From positions 17,934,437 through 17,998,436 of the forward strand of contig NC_088313.1 of the NCBI RefSeq assembly GCF_910592395.1: a stretch of 64,000 bases of DNA. The letters are read 5' to 3'. A program made the position numbers and the translations under genes. Source of the DNA: Lineus longissimus. Its lineage: Eukaryota; Nemertea; Pilidiophora; Heteronemertea; Lineidae. Position 1 is the stretch's first letter. The number at the start of each line of letters is the position of its first letter. Of this stretch, positions 41,801 to 54,700 are shown in pieces. Below the pieces are notes generated by a model. The model was not told the origin of the DNA. It searched no databases and saw only the letters and a program-made list of their open reading frames with translations.

Positions 41801-43739
41801 ACATGCTTTCCGAAGTGTATCCTGATTCACAATGATGACAGGCTTCGTGGATTTTCTACGTAAATATGTCAGTTCTTGTTGAACTGTATTCTGTTTCTCA
41901 TACTCGTGTTTCATTCTTACAGATCATAGAACGCAACACGAGTGGCTGGTGGTTTGTGAAGATACGTGACCAAGAGGGCTGGGCTCCATCATCTTACATC
42001 GAGGAGAAACAGGTTCCTTTGGTTCTGGTGAGTGTAATGTTCTACTTAATGGTCCCATGAAATACTAATCCACACACTATAAAGGCAGGCTATAATGGTG
42101 TTGTTTATATAGTGCTTCATCACTAGGGTCTGTACTGAAGTGCTGAAGAAAATTGTCACAGTTATAGGTCTCTACAGAGCCATTCTGGGGTATCACGTTG
42201 CTGTCTTTTTTGAGCTAGTTCATTTAGTTTGTAATATCAGTTGAACATTTTGATGTTTGAGATACTTCTAAGAGACCTCTGTCTTATCTTCCTCTCATGT
42301 AGCCTTCATCTCCAGTGACGACAGTAAGGCAAGGTGTGCACACTGAACCAACTGCTGTGAAGCCATCTCCCTCTGCACCTCCAGCCCCCTCTGTAGGTGG
42401 CCTAAAACAGACAATTAATGCAGCTATAAAACGAGTGCCATCAGATTCCGAGGAAGATGAAAATGACTTTGACGATGATTTTGATGAAGATAATAATGAA
42501 ACACTTGTGCCACCAAAGAAAAATGGATTCAATGATTTCACGAATGAGGCTGACGAGGTTTCCAAACTGCCTCAGGAACTTTACATAGCAGTTGCGGCTT
42601 ATGAGAAAGTTGAGGACACCGAGATTAGTTTTAATGAGGACGATGTAGTGGAGGTAATCGAAAAGACTGAGGATGGTTGGTGGTTGATTAAAATTGGAGA
42701 TGATGAAGGGTGGGCACCTGAGTCGTATTTAGTCGAATATGAGGAGGTGGAGGATGACTTTGCTGACGACCCTACAGGCAGTGACAGCCCCATCATCGAA
42801 CCACCTGAGAAAGAAGAAGCTGTTAAATCAAGTTTAGTTCAGTCTCACAAAGATGAATCCAAGCACACACCACCTGTTATGTATAAAGCAGGACCGAGGC
42901 CAGTTAGTCCAAAGTCACAGAATGATATGCCAGTGAGCACTACTCCCACACCTAGTCAAGTTAAACCTTTTTCTGAAATACCAACATACAGTTTTCCTGT
43001 CAAACAACAGAACACTTCAAAGCCTTTCAACACTGCACTTAAACCTGTGTCTAAACCTTCAGTTGAAGCAAAGCCTTCCTTTCAGTCTAAGCCTTCAATT
43101 GAACCTAAGCCTAAGTTCAATAAACCTGTACTGCCTTCAAAACCTGATATCCAAAAACCACAGCCGTCAGAGCAAAAAGAAAGTAGAACTAAATCAAAAG
43201 TCTCAAGTATGTCAAGCATGTTTGATTCTGGAAATGTCGACGAAAATAATCCTGCATCGCAAGCAGCATCAGCAAAAAGAAATGCAGCCAAGTCTCCACC
43301 TCAGGTTTATAGTTTTTTGACAGGACCTAAACTTTTGCCGAAACCAAAAGCTCAGAAGAGTCCTGGAACTAGTTCTGTTTCTAACTCCTCACGTGTAGGC
43401 CCTAAGCCTGTCATGCCAAAATCAAAGCCAACACTGCTAAGTGTCCGACCTAAACCAGAGGTGAAAACTAAACAAAAACCTACTGGTTTGAAGGACACAG
43501 GAAATGCTGAGGGTGAGCTTGGTGCTGTTCTCTCTCGTAGAAAGGTCAAGGTCGATAATGAAAATGTGGGTGAGCCTAGAGGCAGTGATCCTGCTAGCAA
43601 TCGTAATCGTGGCATTGGTACAGCCTCCACTGCCTCAACCAACTCTAGCGCAAGTAATGGAACTGGCAGTGTCGGACAGCAGAAAGCTACCAGTGTGAAA
43701 GAATTACAAAGAGTCTACAACCAGATAAGGCCAAGGTGA
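35848..43739 (+). CDS. SH3PXD2: SH3PXD2 (Tks4/Tks5-type) PX and SH3 scaffold
   Basis: Membrane-binding scaffold of podosomes and invadopodia, also an NADPH-oxidase organiser and Src substrate in vertebrates. Exons 35848-35919, 36446-36526, 37381-37533, 37913-38013, 38380-38528, 39200-39310, 39708-39825, 40111-40582, 41591-41713, 41923-42027 and 42303-43739 give 973 aa. Seen: PX domain (1 to about 136) with the lipid-binding IYRRYSKF, then SH3 domains at about 154-206, 224-278, 436-488 and 587-643. Each SH3 has the WW pair and the GW(A/V)P(S/E/A) signature. An acidic stretch precedes SH3-4. The tail 644-973 is rich in Lys-Pro and Ser and ends without another SH3. Four SH3 domains resemble vertebrate Tks4, but their spacing differs; this is probably the single pre-duplication gene. 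Confidence 0.93.
36047..36117. repeat. Poly-G tracts in SH3PXD2 intron 1
   Basis: A (ggt)n run passes into about 17 G at 36047-36063, and another run of about 11 G lies at 36107-36117. Similar homopolymer C runs occur at about 22061-22074 and 29118-29131. Confidence 0.8.
36653..36708. repeat. 28-bp tandem duplication in SH3PXD2 intron 2
   Basis: The unit starting aaatctgtccgattctgcac occurs at 36653-36680 and 36681-36708 with one C/T difference. Confidence 0.85.
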
Positions 43740-44844
43740 TTGTCCTCAAAAAATCGTTCTCAACGATTTGATACTTCAGTTGGTACTATGTTATTGTAAA
43801 GTTTCATCACCATGCAAGATGGTACATGTGGTATCTTTTAGTGACTATGGATTGAACCCTAGGGCCTAGGCCATCTGTTCACCCAAGCAGTTGACAACTT
43901 GGCACAATGAATTCATCCCCTTTACAAAGCCATTCATTCTCCAATATCTCCACTACCCATGAATTGATACGTATGTAATCATTCCATGTATTGATGTTAA
44001 TTCTAACATGTTTGTTAGCTCTGAAGCTTTGTAGTGTGTACACAGCAGCTAGGCAGCATTCTGTATAACTTGCAATTAGCAGGATCCGGTGCATGTTGAA
44101 ATGATGCATATGTACAAAAAACGAAATGTCAGCAGCATGGCGGTTTTATCACTTGCTATTTATATATATTCCTATAGAAAGCTGTATCATGAAAATAATT
44201 ATGCTCTCAACTATCACACAGTAAAGTGGTTAACAGAAAATCACCACGATACATGTTTTGTTCTTGGTGTCTCCGACTCTTTTAAAGAGAGAGATCCAGT
44301 CGTGGCAGGAGTCTTTATTTAGACCAGCCGAACGTGTGGCAAATTAAATTGGTGATTATTTCGACTACATAATAAACTACCCGAGGGGAACTCGAAACTG
44401 CTAACATTTATCAACGGAAGCATATTCCCGCCTCAGGTTTTAACCGGGCTGTTCAAAACTCTCCATATTTATAAGAGTTTCGCTTTAGGTTTCCTTTAGC
44501 TTGTACATGTATACATATGTATCCCAGTCTTGCATTTGTAACCAGTCAGCTTACATGTCTTACAAAAAGTGTTTCAGCAGTAGAATGGCCACAGTTAAAG
44601 GCCTTCTCTGTTCTTTCAAAAATTAAAAAAATTCACGTAATTGATGAACTTTCACATTTTGTTTCCCTGTTATTTGTGAAGAGATTCTATCGACCATTTA
44701 CATGCAGTATTGTGATACTCCTCCGTAAGTTTGATATGAAAGGTTATTGTGTAAATCATATATGTAGATATTTTGTAACCTACTTGGTCATTTATCATTT
44801 TGTACAAAACAATATACTTTATGGTATTTAATTCATACATCATG

Positions 44845-44850
44845 AATAAA
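44845..44850 (+). terminator. SH3PXD2: Poly(A) signal for SH3PXD2
   Basis: AATAAA about 1.1 kb after the stop codon, the clearest forward signal in this stretch. Confidence 0.4.
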
Positions 44851-44924
44851 ATACATGTATCGATAGAAGTTTTTACATCTTATTTTTCTGTTGTGTACAA
44901 ATTTCAATTCTCTTCCATCAAACA

Positions 44925-45235
44925 TACTACCCAAGGTTGGCCCGGATGAACAGATCAATCTGATTCATTGAACATTCTACTTGGGGTAGGCCTGGATGCA
45001 CAGCTCAAGGTCACTTTTGTACTGTCACAACCATGGTGGGACAAACCACTGGTGACCACGTAGTGCATGCATCACAATCTGATTCATTGGATGTACTCTC
45101 TGAAGTAGGCCAGGATAAACGGATGAAGGACACTGAACTGGTAACGGGCTATTGCATGCATCATAATCTGATTCAACAGACCTACTACCCGAGGTAGGCC
45201 TGGATGCACAGCTCAAGGACACTGCACAGACCGAT
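44925..45235. repeat. Degenerate tandem array with taggcctggatgcacagctc core
   Basis: About four units, each with an aatctgattca block followed by tactaccc/acttgggg and aggcctggatgcacagctca-like sequence. Unit spacing is roughly 90-120 bp. Confidence 0.65.
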
Positions 45236-45734
45236 TTTAGTACTAGTGTTGTGACCATTCCAAACTGGCAGCAGGAAATTGCTCTCGCCAAGAACTTATC
45301 ACAGCCATCCCTTACTGGTGATGAACTAACAAAGAACAGCATTTGAATACCACACACTAGACAAGGACACTGCATCAACCATGCATGCTAGCACCCTCTG
45401 CTTGCAGTCCATTTTTCAAAGCGAACCGGGACTGGTATCCTTCCTTCTGAAATGGCACTCCAATACATGTATGTCATTGCTGATCGAGGCACCATTTTGT
45501 CTCAACCGTTCTATTTTCTGAACCTCTAATGTTAAAGTTAAAGTTTTGAGTTGATAGTCTGATATCAACTGCGGTAAAGGTGTCATCTGACTTCACACTT
45601 TAACCCCTTATATCCTGAAACCTTTTAGTAGAACTCCGATGAGCTGTTCAATCAGCACTACAATCGGAGCATGTCTGACTGGTACCCCTTTATACCTGGG
45701 TGGAGTAAGGCAACCTGCCTAAAGTCTCGCGCTG

Positions 45735-45806
45735 ACTGTGGGGTTCGAACCAGGGACCTCTTAACCGCTAGTCGAGAGTCCAAGCCACTTGTCCACATCG
45801 GCTTCT
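45735..45806 (-). repeat. tRNA-derived SINE head or tRNA pseudogene
   Basis: On the minus strand an A-box-like tggacaagtgg (45785-45795) is followed by a perfect B box ggttcgaacc (45742-45751). The acceptor arms do not pair, so a SINE or pseudogene is more likely than a tRNA. Confidence 0.5.
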
Positions 45807-46436
45807 AAATGTCTCTGGCAATTTGTACTGAGTTGCCTGCTATTTTAAGGCCTTGTTCCCGGCACCTTTGAATCCAGTCTAAAATGGTTGTTTTTCTGTG
45901 CTCCTGCACTACACACATTGCTCTCCTTATAGATGAGATTGGATCAAGGGGCAGTTTCACTTCTTTGGACCAAAAATAGTGAAAGGAAGGGTAAGAACTT
46001 CAATCAAGAATACTTCTATGTTTCTAAATTGTTTATTTACAACAAACTTGTATACAAATTTGGTACAAAAATGACCCTAAGTCATAAAATTCAGTGATAG
46101 ATATACACGTTCAAGTGACTCTATTCAAATCTATAGAAGCTAAAGGGGTTGTTTTTGTCGACCTCTTGACCAAGAACATGTTACAACCCAAACTTAATCA
46201 CCAGTACATTCTCAAACTAAAATACATGATTTTTCATAATCTGTCCATTATGATATTGAAAACTTACAAAATAGAATGATGTAAAGGAGCTGGAGAAATA
46301 TATTTGGACTCTACAAAATTGAAAGAATGTTTTGCATATACAACTGGAAACACCCATGGAAAACCCCAGCCCTGATCAGAAAGACAGCCCATAAATCAAA
46401 CTGTCCCAGAAAATAATCTAAAACTACACAACAAAT

Positions 46437-46442
46437 TTTATT
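46437..46442 (-). terminator. HASPIN: Candidate poly(A) signal for HASPIN
   Basis: Minus-strand AATAAA about 350 bp after the stop codon; another lies at 46032-46037. Confidence 0.35.
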
Positions 46443-46793
46443 GCACTAAAATCAGATCCCACACACCATCTATCATTTGATGTTAAAATAAAAGACCAAT
46501 CATCATTGAACAAAAGCTTTTAAAATGTTTCTCACAAACCCATTTTACAATCATCAAAAGCAAGGTCAAATCCTCCTTGAACCAAATAGTCTTTTTCAGT
46601 TTCAACTGCACTCTTCACTGTAACTAAGTTTCTAACAGTCAGCTGTCTCATTTGACTTTGCTTGTACACAGTCAGTAGCATAGTAGAAACTGGGAGCCTT
46701 AAACTTCCAAGCACAAATATTTCCTGAAGCGATAGAGTCAGAATGCTTCTACGATGTAACACTACAATACAATGCACTCCCTGAGGTACAACT

Positions 46794-49700
46794 TCAGTCA
46801 AAGAACTGAGAATCTGTAATTATATCAAAGACACTCTTGTAGTCCACCAGATTACGATGGAAACTTCGGAACTTTCTCAGCATCGGTTGACTCTTATTGA
46901 TGTAGGTCTTTCTTTTCATCAACTTGTCTATTAGATACATCATCCAGTAGACGTTTGTGATGGGATGATATTCACGCCAGCTATTCCTGAAATACATGCA
47001 AAAAAACCAGTCATAACATGTATTGGCTTGACAAAAGACATAAATTTGTGTCCCTCCTTGTGGTCAAACATAAAATTTCAGAGGGGGAGAGGAGTCTGAT
47101 GAATTTGAGAAGTTTTCTAAAGTTTTACGTTTTTAAAAAAAAATTGTACACGATCCCAAGAGTCAAGTCGCTTACCCATTCACTTTCTGCATCATTCGAT
47201 AAACTTCGAACTGGAAATCCTCGTTACCAGGCCCTGTAAACAAGGCGTCGTCATCAGCGATGTCGAGGTAGATTGCCACGCCATCTAGATCAAAGAAAAC
47301 AACAGCAGGCTTTATTTTCCCTCACAACAAAATAGTCAAAATTCCTACTTAAAACATCTTGGCTACTTATCCTAACCACCAAGCAGTATAGTGTTGTCAT
47401 CATATGCGCAGTACGCCTCATCAGACAAGGTGGTGGAAGACCTACACTAAATAAGGACACTAACTGAAAAATGCTAAAAGTGAGGCAGAAAACATCCTTA
47501 CCTTTCTCCATCCTGGACAATGTGAAGTCAATAATGGTGGCTTGGACCCCGTAACATGGAATATCGACGACGGCGTCATTCACCACGAACGGCAACGTCT
47601 GCTCACCGGTAGGTTTCACCAGGATGTTGCCCCAGTGGAGGTCTCGGTGTTCAAACATCAGCTCCTGCTCTGCAATGGCCAAGGAATATGCCACTTGGTG
47701 GAGAACGCTCTTTGCTTGGTCCATGTTGTCAAACTAAAACCAATAAGACTTAAGTTACATGAAACAATATTGAGAAAATTGCAGAACGTACCACATATCT
47801 GTCATGAAACCAAAGGTACTATCCAAAAGTGCTCTCTCTCAATGATTATATCAATATACCAAATAGATTAGCTAGGGTTCAATATGTCTAAAAACTAACC
47901 TGAAAGCCTTCCAAGTCTCTTCCACCATCAGCAAATTCAAATACGATATGGAGTTGGTCATCCTTGAAGAAGTCTGGAAAGGATATTATTACATGTATTA
48001 GTAGTGTGAGGAATTAAAAGACAGAAGGTTGTGCAAAACATGTACACAAAAGTAATAAGGGTTCATGTTTGCTACAGCGTTCATCAGAGATGCTTTTGCT
48101 GGTCAAAGAGATGGCTTTAGTCCAGTTTGCTTACCGGGTCGATCATTCTCTGATCCCTTTCGCTTATGGTAGATGTCCCATTGGTCCAACAGGATATCAG
48201 GAAATCTGCCCTTGAGGCACCGCACGCTAGAATAAAGAGAGAGCAAGATATGGTACATGCCTTAGTAGAAACAGGATAAAGGCTTATTTCTCAAGGGTTT
48301 AAGACAGAAATTCCTATAAGGAAGAGTATCTGAGGAAAGCTGCCTTGTCAGTTATATATCAGGGCACCAATTCTGGGACAAGAGTTAGCAGGCATTGGTG
48401 AAAGGTAACCTTGCGGTAAACACTCGCCAAATATCACAGCTTCTCAATTGACATGAACAAGCTTAGGCCAGTTTGATTTTGAGGTTGATTTGCACACGTT
48501 GTAATAGAAAGTGATTATATGCAATGTTCTCGTACCTTTTGACATCAACAAAGCCATTTGTCATGTTGGTCATGTTATAGCGCAGATCACTCAACTCTCT
48601 GAAAGGCAATTTAAAAGATTTTTTCAACAACAATACCCAGTGTTACTTGAAAATACAAAGCTTTCTTTGAATGAACGCGATATAATACAATAAAGGACTT
48701 AACCTATGACCTTTGACATCCAAATATCTATAGATATCATCAATAGAAACAAAGTATCAGCAAATAATAGAAGAAATCACTACCAACCTTGAAGTGACAA
48801 TCTCGGTTAAAATCTCCTCAAATTTTTTCTGTTTTTCATCATTTACCAAGACGTCTCCCTCTATCGGAATTATCTGGAACAGAGTCAGAGAATGGTTACT
48901 TTCCTCAATGGCGTATTCACTTGAGTATCTCCTCTATACCTATACCTATCAACCTAGACATGAATTGATGTAGTAATTATTTTGAGATTGACGTTTTCCT
49001 TATGCCAGCCTGTTTGCCTTAAAAGCAGGACACCATTTCCAAAAATTCAGGAATCTAATGACAGAGTTGGAACTTACTTTAATTGCAAGTGATTCCTGTT
49101 CTGATACAACTCGGAAGACCTCCCCGAATGCACCGTCTCCAATCTTGGTACACTCCGTCCATTCCCTGCAAAAATAACTTTTATCATGCCCTTGGGGTTA
49201 TTGATTCATCCATGTATTCGACAAAATGGCTTAGATAACGTACTTAAACTTTATCAAAATTCAGTGCAGTATAGAAATAGAATGACATGTTCCATTCAAC
49301 CGCAGCAACCGAGTATTTTCCAAGTGTATATGGTGGTCGAAGATAGAAGAGCAGAACTACATGCAGAGGTGCAGAAAGCAAACCATTCCTCACCCCTCAG
49401 CAAGGTAATCTTCAAAATTGATGAAATCATCTTGATTGCACTGTTGTAGCACTTGGGACTTCGGAGAGATGACCTTCTGAGTGCGGGGATTTTTCACTGG
49501 TGTAAGAATATTCTGCAATAGGAAGGGGAAACATTATAATTATTAATGAATAATGCCGGCTACCCAATGCCATTTAGATATGCGCTTACAAACAGATGAA
49601 ACATTATCAATCTAGGCTAAGATTAAGAACACCAAGTGGAAGGCACCTTGGAAAGAAATGCCTGTTTATATCTCACCCACCTTCAAAGAATTACCTATCC

Positions 49701-51280
49701 CATCCAATTCTTTTGGTCTTTCACATGTACCAATACTTTTCCCGAATGGTCTGCCGGCACGTGTCTTCCGTGGCGTGAAAAACACACTCGATTCTTGGTG
49801 ATCTTGAGCCATGTGAAAGCTTCCTCCCTGCTCATTAGAAGACGCCACAGAAACATATCTAGAGGGGGATTCTTCCCCAGAAGAATCTTTATCTGAATGG
49901 ACCGACTCTGCATCGTCTTTACTTTTACAAGTAACATCCTCCTTAATTTTATCCAGATCCTGAAGTATCTCAGTTTCCCCGAATAAATCTTGTGATGCGT
50001 CAAAAGATTCTGCAATTGAATCTAACTGTTTCCCTCGTGACCTGATACTTGCACAAGAACTTGTTTGGTTCTTTTTCGAACCAAGCGTCACTTTTTGTAA
50101 ACTTTTGTAGATGGACAAATTACCCGAGAAATTAAGAGACGAATCATTGTGACTGATGTTCAGCTGTGGACTAGCATGTTCGACTTGTGAGATGCTCAGT
50201 CGGTCCAAATAAACTTGGCATTGAAGTAGAGGAGATTGCTCATCAAGGTCTTTCAGATTGAAACTCGTCAACTGACCAGTCTGAGTCGGTGATTGTTTTT
50301 GTTTGTGAGGGCCAGCCAAGGTCTCAGGTACAGCATTGTTTGGAGTGCTAGTTTCAATCATGGCTGATCTCATGATGACCTTTATTGGCGGCTCAGTGCG
50401 TGGAGTCACAAGACCCTTAGCCGACACTTCCAAAGGGCACACGTTGGAACCAGGGTCAACTGTTGGCATGCCCGCCACAACACATGGTGAGACTGATTCA
50501 GAAATGACAAAGCTATAGCTATCAAATTCACTGAAGTTGAACTTCTCAGAAAATTTGGCCATTTCAGCACCACAGTCTCTAGGAATCTCTGTCTCGGATG
50601 GTTCATCACTCAGATCAAATACATCAACAGGTTTTTTCTCCTTGCCTTTCTTCTGCTGTTTCTTTTGGACATTAGCTGCTGATTTCTTATTATTGTTAGA
50701 TGGAAGCTCTTTGCTCTCTTCCACAGAGTTTGCACTACTATTAAAAGATGACTGAAACAGGTATTTATCCTTTAATGCCTTTGCCGCAGTCTTTGGCTTG
50801 ACATATTTCGGCGTGAAATCCTGAAAACCAAGATTGAAAATAAAATTCTTCAAATGAGATGTATAACCAAGGCTCCTTGTACCTGGTATCTTTGCCACGG
50901 CAAGCAAAAGACATCATGAAGTGAGAAAGATGAGCTTGCATGAATAGGCAAAAAGGCTTATCACAGGTTTGCGGTAACTGAACTTTATAAATGACAGGTT
51001 GACTTCAATATGGGAAAATACAGGTATTTCTTACTGGTGGATCCTTGTAACTGACTGTTTTTGCTTTGTTCCTGAGCAGTCTCCCAGATTTGCCCCTGGA
51101 CTCCCGATCACGACGCTCAAGTGGAACATTTTCTTTACATGCCAAACTATCATTGGCTGAGGCATCTGATTCACTGCTGTCACTAAAAACATGTCTTCTT
51201 GCCCCAAAATTCCATACAGCATCAGGTTCAACAGCTGCATTTCGACCATAAGTTTGGACTCCTTTCTGTTTCCTCGGCAT
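46794..51280 (-). CDS. HASPIN: HASPIN histone H3-Thr3 kinase
   Basis: Atypical mitotic kinase that phosphorylates histone H3 Thr3 to place the chromosomal passenger complex. Minus-strand exons 51035-51280, 49681-50820, 49394-49512, 49078-49165, 48788-48873, 48536-48598, 48135-48226, 47900-47973, 47502-47733, 47176-47284 and 46794-46986 give 813 aa (human 798). Seen: N-terminal QTYGR and FSDSSESDAS blocks resembling human RTYG and SSGSSDAS, a long low-complexity region, then the kinase. It has the glycine loop IGDGAFGEVF (510-519), Lys531, HRDLHWGN (665-672), and the haspin-specific IDFT (704-707) in place of DFG. The exon 2 end was placed at 49681 rather than 49695 to keep frame. It is divergent from SLF2, with 456 bp between start codons. 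Confidence 0.95.
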
Positions 51281-51736
51281 CTTAGATTCGTTCTTAAGGC
51301 GCCTCCTAAAAAAAGTGAACAGGGTCAAGTGTATCATATGGGCCACATTACTGACTGGGCCACATCACCTATTTTGTTGATGACATCCGGTAACAGAATG
51401 TAGCTTCATTATCACACATTACATGCATTAACGCACACTGACTCAGACTTGTCCGAAAATAGACACTTTGCGAACATAGATGGGAATTCTAGTCTTTGGT
51501 GACATATCATTCGAGTGGTTTTGTGATTACTATAGTCTCTACTACATTGACTTACTATTGAATAGGTGAGTATCGTGACCATCACGATATTTGTTGTGGT
51601 TTATAGATTTTTCTTCGATTTGTTTTTGAAATTCGTGCCGAATTGCTTCATTAACAAAGGACGGCGCTAATTGGCTGAGCGGATTCACATGTCAAAATGG
51701 AGGCAAATATTTATTGAAAGTTGCTTTTTCTGCACA
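51281..51736. promoter_or_regulatory. Divergent promoter, HASPIN and SLF2
   Basis: 456 bp between two start codons on opposite strands must hold both promoters and 5' UTRs. Both genes serve chromosome maintenance, so shared cell-cycle control is plausible (inference). No clear TATA box was seen. Confidence 0.6.
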
Positions 51737-54700
51737 ATGAAGAGGAAAAAGCCACTTACTTCTGGGTATGGTTGCAAAATTTTCTTGGCAGACTGCTTAA
51801 ATCAAGTATATTCAAGAAGGAGAATGCCATTGTTTTGTTGTGTTGATGAGAGTTTGAGAGCCAGTTTGTAGAAAGTTTCAATTTCCTTTTAACTATTCTC
51901 GGACAAACCATTATTGGTGTGTACATTAGCACACATTCGTTATAGGCCCTATTCTCGGATGACGTTCAAAACCCAGTTTTTTCCTGTTGATGATGTTAAC
52001 TATTGGGATAACAGTAACAGGACAGGCTAGAATCTTTAGGCCACATTTTCATGGTACAAAGTTCCAACACTGCATGCAATGTGAACGGGTTTGACATCAC
52101 ACTGACACAGGGCCGCAGGCGCAGGCTCACTCGCTCTCGCTGTAACTCCAGCACTTCTTTGTCTGTTGTGTTCATATGACACTTAGTCTAGAGTTGGCCC
52201 GGAAGTGACAACGTTACGCTTTTCTAGACAATTTGAGACTGCTAAAATGTGGAATCGGGAATGATTGCATCCTCTCTTCACTTTAGGGTCAGCTTGTTAT
52301 AGAATAATCGATACATGTGTTACTGTTGGACATCTTCATGTATATTCTACAAATTGTTCCTTTCTTTCAATCTTAGGAATCAATGTATCACCAAGTTTTT
52401 TAAGACTGCTGAAATTCAGAGTAAGTGTCTAAGCAAAAGAGAAGACTAACTTGATTTCTTAGAATCGGACTTAGATCTATTAGGATACTGCTGTCTTGTC
52501 CACAAAGATTTGTCAGTGCTGAAGTTTAGCTGAATTTCTGGAACAGATGTTGCAGTGAATTGTGGACAAGGCTAGCCATTATTTTATACTTAGACTGACA
52601 CTTAATTTGTTTTCAATGGAAATTCTAAATTGTTAATCATTTTAATATAATAATTCCTCGAATAAACTGGTGTGTTTTGTATATGGCTACTAGACATTGG
52701 GGGGGTATCTTGATTATTATCTTTTATGTTGTATTTTCAGCTGCCAGAACAAATAGTCCGATAAAGATATATCCACTGACACGGTCCAGTAGCACTAGCA
52801 GTTTATGTAGCACACCGGTCAGATCTAAAGCTAAAGCTCCAGCACTTTGTGGCACCCCTGACTCACTTCCAACACCTAGAAAATACAATGTTTGTGACAG
52901 TCCATTGACAGTAGATCTGACACTTGATAGTAGCAACTCTGATTCGGACATTGTTGTCGAAAAAGTTGTCTCTAGTCAGGGTAAAGGATCTGTGGAGACA
53001 GATAGTACAAGTGATATCGAAGTGATTATTGACACACCAACCCAGGCAAAAAAAAGGATTAAATTAGATGAAGAAATTGATGTGCTTGTAAACAAGAGCA
53101 AGTTATCAGAAGGGAGTCAAGAAAGTTTGGGTTCTCAGTCCTGGGTAACGGATGTAAAGATCACTGATGTGAAATCTGTGACTGACTTGAATCTTGCTTC
53201 TACTCCTAGTCCTAATCCTAGAGTTCTAGATTCAGAGTTTGCATTGGATACAATCAAAGCCAAAGACAATTCGGCAACTTGTGAAAAAGAATTCAGTGAG
53301 AGCGTCATTGACGGTGAAGTTAAAACAGAAATCGGGTTGACTTGTTCTGATCCTATCGCTGTTATCAAATGTGAAGATACCAACCACACAGATTTGAATG
53401 ATAATTTTCTTGAAACATCTTATTTAAACGTCAAAGGTGAAACTGAAAGTGAAAACATGAGGGGTTATGGTGGAAAATGGGATGACCAGTCTCGGAACTA
53501 TCCAAATCAGTGTGATGGATTCAACCAAAGAGGAGGTTTCCAAAGAGGTGGGCGCAGTTATAACCAAGGATGGTCTAATCGGGGTAGGCGCCCATTTCCT
53601 GACGAACAGCAGGGTCAAGATGGTTTTGATTATCGTAGCAGAGGGATGTTCTTTGAGGGTCAGCATCATGATGGTTTTGATAGTAGACGACATCAAAATA
53701 ATGAGAGCTGTTGGAAATCTGGTCCACGTGGCAATCACTCCTCTGGTGGACCTGGCAGGAACCATCAGTCTGGATCTTATTGGGAGTCCGATTCTAGGCA
53801 TCATAACCGATCTGGTACATCCAACTCCCATCAGAGAGGGCTTCATCACTCTCAGTCTTACGATCACAGTTCACGTCATCGAAACAAATCAGATAATTAT
53901 TGGTCCCGTGATGACAGAGTGGCAGGCTCTAGGAGTGATGAAAAGCATGGTAGAGGAAAAAGGTGGTTTTCTTGTGGCGATGAACGACAGCATGGAGATG
54001 ATAGACAAAGTCACCATGGAGACGATAGGCATGGTCACCATAGAGACAGCAGACACAATGACCATGAAAATGAGAGACACATTCACCATGGGGATGACAC
54101 ACATAATCTTCACAGAGATGACAGACATGCTGACGATGGGCCGAGTCAAAGAAAACACCATGAAAACAAAGGTGATGAAAAATGTGAAACAAAGAAACAG
54201 TCTGTTGAAGCTGTAAATGATAGTAATGAAACTGACATTGCTAAACTTGACTCTAAGTCTCCCTCAGTAACTGCTCCAGACAAAGAACCTTTGCTTCCTA
54301 CAGCAAAAGTCGAGGAAGCATCAGAATCCCCCGTAAAAAAGGGTATCAGTAATTTGAAGAAGCTGTTTGCTAGTTCCCCCAAGGCATCCCTCCTGCCATC
54401 AGTAGATGATTCGAGAAGTAAACCAAGCTCTCCATCTGTCTCTGAAATGGTTGGTGGGCAATCACCTGGTTGCAGCAGCTGGTTGGTTGTTGATGAGTGC
54501 GAGGCCACACCAGAGAAAACTAAAATGGAGACGCCTGATTCAGAGACCCAAAATATGGCCTCAGATTTGCCCGGTCAGATACGAAAACTGAAAGTTGAGG
54601 ATTCCGGTAGTCCCAAGTCCCGAAGTCTACCCTACCGTGAAGAAACGTCATTTGAAAAGCTTTTGGCTTCCTGTGGAGTTGATAAAAGCTTTGCTGCTGC

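Larger units (their letters stand above)
43740..46793. other. Convergent 3' flanks of SH3PXD2 and HASPIN
   Basis: Contains both genes' 3' UTRs and poly(A) signals, a tandem repeat (44925-45235) and a tRNA-derived block (45735-45806). No coding gene was recognised; short frames here match nothing known. Confidence 0.55.

Noticed and set aside
49681-49695. HASPIN exon 2 donor at 49694 (ATAG|GTAATT)
   Set aside because: It gives the wrong phase: exon 3 would hit a stop. The donor at 49680 (AAG|GTGGGT) keeps the conserved frame.
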